This document shows, one piece after another, positions 56,265 to 62,556 of a stretch of 64,000 bases of DNA. The translations under genes and the position numbers were made by a program. Each line of letters opens with the position of its first letter. Position 1 is the first letter of the stretch. Below the pieces are notes generated by a model that saw only the letters and a program-made list of their open reading frames with translations, ran no database searches and was not told where the DNA came from. The stretch comes from Ensifer oleiphilus (GTDB lineage Bacteria > Pseudomonadota > Alphaproteobacteria > Rhizobiales > Rhizobiaceae), in the NCBI RefSeq assembly GCF_013371465.1, contig NZ_JABWDU010000006.1, positions 62,001 through 126,000 of the forward strand. The letters run 5' to 3'.

Positions 56265-57572
56265 ATGATGAGAAAAAACCTGCTCCCCGTCGCCTCTCTC
56301 CTGCTGGGCACGCTGTTTCTCTTCCTGGGCAACGGCCTGCAGGGCCTGCTTTTGCCGGTCAGGGGCACGGCCGAGGGCTACCCCACCACCATCCTCGGCC
56401 TGATCGGCACCTCGTGGGCCGCGGGCTTCGTGCTGGGCTGCTTCTTTGCACCTAATGTCGTCAAGCGCATCGGCCATGTGCGCGCCTTTAGCGTCTTTTC
56501 GTCGCTGATCGCCATCGTCGCGCTGATGACCGGCATTCTGATCGACCCAACCTGGTGGCTGATCCTGCGTGCGCTCACTGGCTTTGCCACCGCCGGCACC
56601 TCGATGATCATCGAAAGCTGGCTCAACGAACGCGCCACCAATGAGAGCCGCGGCGTCATCTTTTCCCTCTACATCGCCATCACGCTCTTCGGCGTCGTCG
56701 GCGGCCAGATGATGATCCCGTTCGGCGATACCTCGACCAGCACGCTCTTCATGATCTGTGGCATTCTCTATTGCGTCGCGATGCTGCCGACCCTTTTGTC
56801 GAAGGCCGCCACGCCGCAGCCGCTGAAGCAGGTCCAGCTCGACCTGCGCGGGCTCTATCGCAATTCCCCGGTCTCGTTCCTCGGCATCCTGCTCGTCGGC
56901 ATCGCCAATGGTGCCTTCGGCACGCTCGGCGCCGTATTCGGCCGCCAGGCGGGCCTCTCCGACAGCACCGTGGCGGCGATGATGAGCGTCGCAATCTTTG
57001 CCGGCGCCGTGATGCAGCTGCCGGCCGGACGCCTCTCCGACCGCATCGATCGGCGCTACGTGCTGGCCGCCCTTGCCGGCGTCGGCGCGCTTGCGGGTCT
57101 GCTGATTTTCCTGGTGGAACCCACCCAGGTCTGGATCGTGCTGACACTGATCGCGATCTACGGTGCCGCCGCCAACGCGCTCTACCCGATCGCCGTTTCG
57201 CATGCCAACGACTTTGCGACCGCCGAGGATTTCGTCAAGGTTTCCGGCGGCCTGCTGCTGCTCTATGGCATCGGCACCATCATCGGCCCGACCATCGGCG
57301 GCCCGGTCATGACCGCGACCGGCCCCTATGGGCTGTTCATGATCACCGCATGTGCCCATATCCTGATCACCGCCTACGCCATCATCCGCAGCCGCATGCG
57401 CGCGCCGGTGCCCGTCGCCGAGCGCGATGCCTTCTCGCCGATCAATGCCGGAACGGCGATGACGCCCGAGAGCCTGCAGCTCTCCCCGCGTGCGGCCCCC
57501 TTCGATGAGACACACGATCAGGACGTCGAGATCGACCCCGAACAGGAGGAGAAGCCGAATGGGCCTGTTTGA
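56265..57572 (+). CDS. MFS transporter (12 TM)
   Basis: A 435-residue permease. Twelve hydrophobic segments are apparent, beginning LLPVASLLLGTLFLFLGNGL. The motif-A-like GLSDSTVAAMMSVAIFAGAV..GRLSDRIDRR lies in the second half and RALTGFATAGTSMIIESWLN in the first. The C-terminal ~45 residues are hydrophilic and acidic. It resembles the YcaD-type subgroup; the substrate is unknown. ATG 56265 is chosen; ATG 56268 is equivalent. It overlaps the DUF1192 gene by 14 bp. Confidence 0.9.
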   Translation: MMRKNLLPVASLLLGTLFLFLGNGLQGLLLPVRGTAEGYPTTILGLIGTSWAAGFVLGCFFAPNVVKRIGHVRAFSVFSSLIAIVALMTGILIDPTWWLILRALTGFATAGTSMIIESWLNERATNESRGVIFSLYIAITLFGVVGGQMMIPFGDTSTSTLFMICGILYCVAMLPTLLSKAATPQPLKQVQLDLRGLYRNSPVSFLGILLVGIANGAFGTLGAVFGRQAGLSDSTVAAMMSVAIFAGAVMQLPAGRLSDRIDRRYVLAALAGVGALAGLLIFLVEPTQVWIVLTLIAIYGAAANALYPIAVSHANDFATAEDFVKVSGGLLLLYGIGTIIGPTIGGPVMTATGPYGLFMITACAHILITAYAIIRSRMRAPVPVAERDAFSPINAGTAMTPESLQLSPRAAPFDETHDQDVEIDPEQEEKPNGPV

Positions 57573-57747
57573 CGAAGACCAGCCAAAGAAAAAATTGGTA
57601 CATGAAATCGGCAGCGACCTGTCGTTGCTGTCCGTTGACGAACTCACCCTGCGCATCGCGCTGCTGAACGAGGAAATCGGTCGGCTCGAGGCGGAACGCG
57701 AGCGCAAATCGGCGAGCCGGTCGGCGGCCGAAAGCCTGTTTCGCTGA
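57559..57747 (+). CDS. DUF1192 small protein
   Basis: A 62-residue charged, helical protein: MGLFDEDQPKKKLVHEIGSD, LSLLSVDELTLRIALLNEEI, GRLEAERERKSASRSAAESL. This matches the alphaproteobacterial DUF1192 family, often found near rcdA. It starts inside the 3' end of the MFS gene with AGGAGGAGAAG upstream, so it is translationally coupled. Function unknown; the coiled-coil-like C-terminus suggests protein interaction. Confidence 0.85.
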   Translation: MGLFDEDQPKKKLVHEIGSDLSLLSVDELTLRIALLNEEIGRLEAERERKSASRSAAESLFR

Positions 57748-57785
57748 CGGCGGCACAAGGACAATCGGCCCGAAACGACGCTTGT

Positions 57786-57800
57786 TTAACTGTATATTAA
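57786..57800 (+). promoter_or_regulatory. CtrA-binding box before the candidate sRNA
   Basis: Perfect TTAA-N7-TTAA (57786-57789, 57797-57800), 39 bp after the DUF1192 stop and just upstream of a strong hairpin and terminator. A TATATT hexamer overlaps the spacer, so CtrA could activate or repress here. Confidence 0.6.
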
Positions 57801-57804
57801 GCAT

Positions 57805-57924
57805 TCTCTGCGATTGTCTGATCATCCGGAGCTTTCCGGACTCAGACAATTTCTCCGACTGGCGAATGGGTCTGATTTTTCTCCCTGTTTTACCTTGAGA
57901 GCCGCTTTCCGCGGCTCTTTTTTT
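57805..57924 (+). ncRNA. Candidate small RNA between DUF1192 and rcdA
   Basis: About 120 nt with two clear structures. A long hairpin at 57813-57850 has a 9-bp stem, an asymmetric internal loop, a 6-bp stem and a GCTT loop. A perfect intrinsic terminator lies at 57898-57924 (AGAGCCGC/GCGGCTCT plus seven T). It follows a perfect CtrA box. The terminator is 150 nt past the DUF1192 stop, unusually far for that operon alone. The alternative is a structured 3' UTR of the MFS-DUF1192 operon. The exact 5' end is not defined. Confidence 0.5.
57898..57924 (+). terminator. Strong intrinsic terminator before rcdA
   Basis: An 8-bp stem (57898-57905, 57911-57918) with a TTTCC loop and a run of seven T residues. 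Confidence 0.95.
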
Positions 57925-57959
57925 GTTTTGTCATACGGCGCTGCAAAGAATTGTGGAGA

Positions 57960-57974
57960 TTAACCCTTTCTTAA
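57960..57974 (+). promoter_or_regulatory. CtrA-binding box upstream of rcdA
   Basis: Perfect TTAA-N7-TTAA (57960-57963, 57971-57974), 125 bp upstream of the rcdA start and downstream of the terminator. A GCTATG sequence at 57996-58001, resembling the start of the Caulobacter -10 GCTANAWC, is at suitable distance. Confidence 0.65.
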
Positions 57975-58098
57975 GAATGCTCTTGCGTGAAATGCGCTAT
58001 GGCATCATTCTTCAGGCATAGAGGCCGGCAAGGAAACTTTTCCCAAAGCCGCCCGTTACCCGACTGTCGTGATGCGTTTGAACCAGGGAAAACAGGTC

Positions 58099-58617
58099 AT
58101 GTCCGAAAGAGGATTGAATACCGTCAGTTTCGCGGGGCACGCGGCGGCGTCGGCGCAGTTCAAGGCGCTCTATTCGGAAGGCATGGGTCTGGTCGAAGAA
58201 ACCGCGAGCTATCTCGATGGTCCCGGTCGCCTGGCATCCAAGGTCCTGCCGCGCATGGCATCGGTCCTCTACGCAGCAGAATCCATGCGGCTCACCACCC
58301 GCCTGATGCAGATGGCATCGTGGCTCCTGCTTCAGCGCGCCGTCAACAATGGCGAGATGAGCCGCGATCAGGTCCTTTCGGAAAAGAGCAAGGTTCGCCT
58401 CGACAGCTTCAACGTCGACCGCAGCGCACCTGGCTGGAGCGAGCTTCCGGAATCGTTCCGCGACCTCATCGAGCGCTCGCTGCGCCTGCAGAACCGCGTC
58501 GCCCTGCTCGACCGCGAGATCTATCGCCCGCAGGAAGCCTCGACCTTCGTTCCGGACAACCAGAACGGCGTCAAGGCACAGATCAAGCTACTGCAGACAG
58601 CCTTTGGCACCAACTGA
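58099..58617 (+). CDS. rcdA: CtrA-degradation adaptor RcdA (DUF1465)
   Basis: A 172-residue helical-bundle protein of the DUF1465 family, whose Caulobacter member RcdA helps the ClpXP protease degrade the cell-cycle regulator CtrA. Key segment: ASYLDGPGRLASKVLPRMAS (residues 37-56), followed by YAAESMRLTTRLMQMASWLL and QRAVNNGEMSRDQV, the family signature. The C-terminal ~20 residues are a flexible tail, as in Caulobacter. The start at 58099 has AGGGAAAACAGG upstream; GTG 58069 and ATG 58072 are less likely. A perfect CtrA box upstream suggests a feedback loop, and a terminator closes the unit. Confidence 0.87.
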   Translation: MSERGLNTVSFAGHAAASAQFKALYSEGMGLVEETASYLDGPGRLASKVLPRMASVLYAAESMRLTTRLMQMASWLLLQRAVNNGEMSRDQVLSEKSKVRLDSFNVDRSAPGWSELPESFRDLIERSLRLQNRVALLDREIYRPQEASTFVPDNQNGVKAQIKLLQTAFGTN

Positions 58618-58655
58618 TTTTGAAGATTTTCGGCAGTTTGCTGCCAGCGAAACAG

Positions 58656-58680
58656 ACCCGGCCTTGGAGCCGGGTTTTTT
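58656..58680 (+). terminator. Intrinsic terminator of rcdA
   Basis: A 7-bp stem ACCCGGC/GCCGGGT (58656-58662, 58669-58675) with a 6-nt loop and six T residues, 38 bp after the stop. Confidence 0.92.
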
Positions 58681-58757
58681 CATGCGCCGATCAGGCACGC
58701 CCGCATTTCACAGGGATCGAAATCCCCTCCTGGATCGGAAACGGAAATCAGAACAAC

Positions 58758-58780
58758 AAAAAGCCCGGCAGAGCCGGGCT
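58758..58780 (-). terminator. Intrinsic terminator of rpmE
   Basis: Minus-strand 8-bp stem AGCCCGGC/GCCGGGCT (58762-58769, 58773-58780) with a 3-nt loop and a U-run, 27 bp after the rpmE stop. Confidence 0.92.
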
Positions 58781-58807
58781 TCGAATACGCGCCAAGAGAG
58801 CGTGCGA

Positions 58808-59029
58808 TTAGAGGCCGAGGCCTTCGAAGCGCTTCTTGAACTTGGAAACGCGGCCGCCGCGGTCCATGAGCTGCTGGTTGCCGCCCGTCCAGGCCGGGTG
58901 CGACTTCGGGTCGATTTCCAGGTTCATGGTGGCGCCTTCCGAACCCCAGGTCGAGCGGGTTTCGTATTCGGTGCCGTCAGTCATGACCACCTTGATCAGG
59001 TGATAGTCGGGATGGATATCTGCCTTCAT
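58808..59029 (-). CDS. rpmE: 50S ribosomal protein L31 (bL31, cysteine-free)
   Basis: A 73-residue ribosomal protein linking the ribosomal subunits. Sequence [20 protein letters not shown], then [20 protein letters not shown] and the basic [17 protein letters not shown] end. It lacks the zinc-binding CxxC/C pattern of the classical E. coli RpmE; such cysteine-free forms are common in alphaproteobacteria and do not store zinc. Single gene with its own terminator. Confidence 0.96.
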   Translation of the reverse strand: MKADIHPDYHLIKVVMTDGTEYETRSTWGSEGATMNLEIDPKSHPAWTGGNQQLMDRGGRVSKFKKRFEGLGL

Positions 59030-59238
59030 AACGATCTTCCTAGAGTTCCGGGGTCCAATTGTCGCAAGGCATTGCGACTTCGAGACCGAACACGTAAATG
59101 AAGCCGCGGACCGCCTGATGGGCCACGGCTTCCCAATTCGATGCCGTGCCTATACATCAAGGTCTGCGGGATAACAAGTGCCGCGCGGAAGACTCATGGG
59201 CAAACCCGCCCCCTCCGTGATTGGCGAACGGGGGTCAT

Positions 59239-61041
59239 GTGTCCGAACGAGAAAACCAGTCGCCAGCGCGCAAATCCATTCGCCCTCTCGCAACGCTGCT
59301 GCCATACCTCTCGCGCTACCGCTATCTGGTCATCGGCGCCGGAATTTCGCTCGTAACCGCGGCGATAACGACCCTGACGCTGCCGCTCGCCGTCAGGCGC
59401 ATGGTCGACAACGGCTTCTCCAATTCCGATAGTGGCTTCATCAATACCTATTTCGCGATGCTGATGATGCTCGCCATCATCCTCGCCTTGGCGAGTGCAG
59501 CGCGCTACTACTTCGTCATTACGCTTGGCGAACGCATCGTCGCCGATCTCCGCCGCAACGTCTTTCAGCACGTCACCCGCCTTTCAGCGTCGTTCTTCGA
59601 CGTCAACCAGTCGGGCGAAATCGTCTCGCGGCTGACCGCCGACACCACGCAGCTCAAGTCCGCCGTCGGTGCGACGGCATCGGTCGCCCTTCGCAACCTG
59701 ATCCTGTGTCTCGGCGCCATCGGCATGATGGTCTATACCAGCCCGAAGCTGTCGAGCCTGGTGCTGGCGGCAATTCCGGTGATCGTGTTTCCGCTGGTCG
59801 GCTTCGGCCGCTCCGTGCGCCGGCGCTCACGCGAGGCGCAGGACACGCTGGCAACGGCATCGGCCTATGCCGGCGAGGCGATTGCCGCCTCGCGCACCGT
59901 TCAGGCCTTCAACAGCGAAGACATCGCCAACAACCGCTTCGGCACAGCGGTCGAAGATGCCTTCGGCGCCGCGCGCTCGGCGATCAAGGCGCGTTCCGTT
60001 TTGACGGCCTTTGCCATTACCATGGTGTTCGGCAGCGTTGTCGCAGTGCTCTGGTTCGGAGCGCGCGACGTTCTGGCAGGCAATCTCTCGGCCGGCACAC
60101 TCAGCCAGTTCCTGCTTTATTCGGTCTTTGCCGCCGGCAGTCTCGGCTCGCTGTCCGAGGTCTGGGGCGAGCTTTCGCAGGCAGCCGGTGCTGCGGAGCG
60201 GTTGAACGAACTGCTAACGGAAGTTCCTGATATCAAGGCGCCGGCAAATCCTGTCGCTCTTCCGTCACCGGCGCTTGGCGCCATCAGCTTCGGCGACGTC
60301 TATTTCGCCTACCCGGCACGTCCCGATTACAAGAGCCTGAACGGCCTGAGCTTTGCGATCAAGCCCGGCGAAACCGTTGCCATCGTCGGCCCGTCCGGCG
60401 CGGGCAAAAGCACCGTGTTCTCGATGCTGCTGCGGTTCTACGATCCGGCGAAGGGCGCCGTCACCGTCGATGGCGTCGATATCCGCACCGTCGACCCGAA
60501 GGATCTGCGCGCCCGCCTGGCGATCGTGCCGCAGGACGTCACCATCTTCGCCTCCTCCGTTCACGACAACATTGCCTTCGGCCTGCCTGGTGCTAGCCGC
60601 GAGGCCGTGCGCGCTGCAGCCGTCGCCGCCCAGGCCGATGAGTTCATCGGCCGGATGGAAAAGGGCTACGACACGCTTGTGGGCGAGCGCGGCATCACGC
60701 TCTCCGGCGGCCAACGCCAGCGCATCGCCATTGCCCGCGCCATCCTGCGCAATGCGCCGATCCTTCTGCTCGACGAGGCCACCTCCGCACTCGACGCCGA
60801 AAGCGAAACGCTGGTGCAGAAGGCGCTCGAAGGCTTGCTGCATGAGCGCACAACCATCGTCATCGCCCATCGGCTCGCAACCGTCCTGAAGGCAGACCGT
60901 ATCCTCGTGATGGAGCACGGCCGGGTGGTCGAAGAGGGAACGCATGCCTCGCTGATCCGCCAGGACGGGCTCTATGCGAAGCTGGCCCGGTTGCAGTTCA
61001 ACCACGGCGCCGAAGAACTGTTCCTGAGCCCAAACAAGTAA
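59239..61041 (+). CDS. ABC exporter, MsbA/multidrug half-transporter type
   Basis: A 600-residue half-transporter with six transmembrane segments in the first ~310 residues and an ATPase domain after ~340: Walker A GPSGAGKST, Q-loop VPQDVTIF, signature LSGGQRQR, Walker B ILLLDEATSALD and switch IAHRLATVL. Homodimeric exporters of this type move lipids, peptides or drugs; the substrate here is unknown. The GTG at 59239 (VSEREN) is preferred over TTG 59221 because GGGGG lies 4 nt before it. Divergent from rpmE and followed by a strong terminator. Confidence 0.92.
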   Translation: MSERENQSPARKSIRPLATLLPYLSRYRYLVIGAGISLVTAAITTLTLPLAVRRMVDNGFSNSDSGFINTYFAMLMMLAIILALASAARYYFVITLGERIVADLRRNVFQHVTRLSASFFDVNQSGEIVSRLTADTTQLKSAVGATASVALRNLILCLGAIGMMVYTSPKLSSLVLAAIPVIVFPLVGFGRSVRRRSREAQDTLATASAYAGEAIAASRTVQAFNSEDIANNRFGTAVEDAFGAARSAIKARSVLTAFAITMVFGSVVAVLWFGARDVLAGNLSAGTLSQFLLYSVFAAGSLGSLSEVWGELSQAAGAAERLNELLTEVPDIKAPANPVALPSPALGAISFGDVYFAYPARPDYKSLNGLSFAIKPGETVAIVGPSGAGKSTVFSMLLRFYDPAKGAVTVDGVDIRTVDPKDLRARLAIVPQDVTIFASSVHDNIAFGLPGASREAVRAAAVAAQADEFIGRMEKGYDTLVGERGITLSGGQRQRIAIARAILRNAPILLLDEATSALDAESETLVQKALEGLLHERTTIVIAHRLATVLKADRILVMEHGRVVEEGTHASLIRQDGLYAKLARLQFNHGAEELFLSPNK

Positions 61042-61097
61042 TACAAACTCGACGATAGTCTGATGCCGGCATGCCCGGCACGCCATTGCAGCTGGAA

Positions 61098-61132
61098 AGT
61101 CGGCCCCTATTCTATAGGTGCCGGCTTTTTTT
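61098..61132 (+). terminator. Intrinsic terminator after the ABC exporter
   Basis: A compound hairpin: 7-bp outer stem AGTCGGC/GCCGGCT and 5-bp inner stem CCTAT/ATAGG, with a run of seven T residues. Confidence 0.93.
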
Positions 61133-61172
61133 GGCCGCCATGACAGACGCGGACTGTCCAGGGAGGACCCTC

Positions 61173-62165
61173 ATGACGTTTTCGAACTTGACCCGGCGAG
61201 CAGCGCTTGCCCTCGGTTTCACTGCACTCACCGTTTTCGGATCCGGCACCCAGGCAAGCGCTCAAGGCTTTCCGGATCGCGCCGTCACGCTCGTCGTTCC
61301 CTTTGCCGCCGGCGGCTCGACCGACGTGGTGGCGCGCATCGTGGCGCAGAAGATGTCGGAAGATCTCGGCCAGCAGGTCATCGTCCAGAACGTCGCTGGC
61401 GCCGGCGGCAACCTCGGTGCCGACAATGTCGCGCGCGCCGATCCGGACGGCTACACGATCCTCATGGGCACGGTCGCGACCCACGCGCTCAACCCGCTGA
61501 TCCTCAAGACCAAGCCCTACGACCCGGAAAAGGACTTCGCGCCGATTTCGCTTCTGGTGGTCGTGCCGAACGTGCTGGTGGTCAATTCGGAGCTGCCGGC
61601 CAAGACCGTCGAGGAACTGCTGGCGCTCCTGAAGGCCAAGCCCGACGAATATGCCTACGCCTCGTCGGGTAACGGCACGCCGTTGCACCTCTCCGGCGAA
61701 CTCTTCAAGAAGATGGCGGGCGTCAACATGCAGCATATTCCCTACAAGGGTGCAGGCCCGGCGCTGAACGATGTCATCGGCAACCAGGTGCCGATCATGT
61801 TCGACAACCTGCCTTCCTCCTCCGGGCACATCAAGGCCGGCACCTTGCGGGCGCTTGCGGTGACCACGGCCGAACGGGCGCCCTCCTTCCCCGATGTGCC
61901 GACAGTCGCTGAGGCCGGCATTCCGGGCTACGAAACCTACACCTGGAACGCGCTGTTTGCGCCTGCCAATACGCCAGAGCCGGTTGTCGCGCGCCTCAAC
62001 GAAGCCGCCAACAAGGCGCTTGCCGATCCGGCCGTGGTCGAACGCATGAAGGAGTTCAGCGCCACCATCGTCGGCTCGACGCCTGCGGAGCTCGGCGCGC
62101 ACGTGAAGGCGGAACTGGCAAAGTGGACGCCCGTCGTTCGCGACGCCAACATCCAGATGGATTGA
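61173..62165 (+). CDS. TctC-type periplasmic substrate-binding protein
   Basis: A 330-residue binding protein of the tripartite tricarboxylate transporter (TctC/Bug) family. The signal peptide has a twin-arginine-like start (MTFSNLTRRAALALGFTALT..ASA). The mature part has FPDRAVTLVVPFAAGGSTDV, the conserved IPYKGAGPALNDVIGNQVPI and TFNA-like YETYTWNALFAPANTPEPVV. No tctA or tctB permease gene is adjacent, so it is an orphan receptor of the kind abundant in Bordetella and rhizobia. A GGGAGG ribosome site supports the start. The terminator 40 bp before it suggests its own promoter. Confidence 0.9.
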   Translation: MTFSNLTRRAALALGFTALTVFGSGTQASAQGFPDRAVTLVVPFAAGGSTDVVARIVAQKMSEDLGQQVIVQNVAGAGGNLGADNVARADPDGYTILMGTVATHALNPLILKTKPYDPEKDFAPISLLVVVPNVLVVNSELPAKTVEELLALLKAKPDEYAYASSGNGTPLHLSGELFKKMAGVNMQHIPYKGAGPALNDVIGNQVPIMFDNLPSSSGHIKAGTLRALAVTTAERAPSFPDVPTVAEAGIPGYETYTWNALFAPANTPEPVVARLNEAANKALADPAVVERMKEFSATIVGSTPAELGAHVKAELAKWTPVVRDANIQMD

Positions 62166-62198
62166 TCCCAAGCCATCTGATCCCATCGGGCGGATCAG

Positions 62199-62247
62199 CC
62201 CCTCATCCGGCTGCCGCCACCTTCTCCCCGCATGCAGGGAGAAGGGA
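62199..62247 (+). repeat. Rhizobial RIME-like palindromic element (left copy)
   Basis: Begins GCCCCTCATCC and contains a CTTCTCCC...GGGAGAAG hairpin (62221-62228, 62237-62244). I recognise this as the CCCCTCA...TCTCCCCGC type of dispersed palindrome common in rhizobial intergenic DNA. Confidence 0.7.
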
Positions 62248-62480
62248 CATTGCCGCGCGAACTGATTTGACCTCGCATGCAGCGCCTGACGGCGACATGC
62301 CTCCCATGTCCACCCCAACGGAAGTAGGGACATGGTGGCACATGCTCCCAACATGGAGCGCTTTCCTCTCATGCAGAATCATTGAAGTGCTGCCCCTCGC
62401 GCACGCCTTGAACGAAAACGCTTCACGTTTGCCTGGAAAGGTTCTGCCGCCACAAGCAGTGGTCCCGCCGCAGCACACGT

Positions 62481-62521
62481 CCCCTCTCCCCGCTTGCGGG
62501 GAGAGGGCTAGGGTGAGGGGC
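62481..62521 (-). repeat. Rhizobial RIME-like palindromic element (right copy, inverted)
   Basis: Contains an 11-bp CCTCTCCCCGC/GCGGGGAGAGG hairpin (62483-62493, 62496-62506) and ends GGGTGAGGGGC, the reverse complement of the start of the left copy. With the left copy it encloses ~230 bp that hold no convincing gene; the whole gap (62166-62556) is otherwise featureless. Confidence 0.7.
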
Positions 62522-62556
62522 AGGATATACGGACAACGATAGCCGTTTGGGTTCGC

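Noticed and set aside
62166-62556. A CRISPR-like array in the repeat-containing gap
   Set aside because: Only two palindromes in opposite orientation, no regular spacers and no cas genes.
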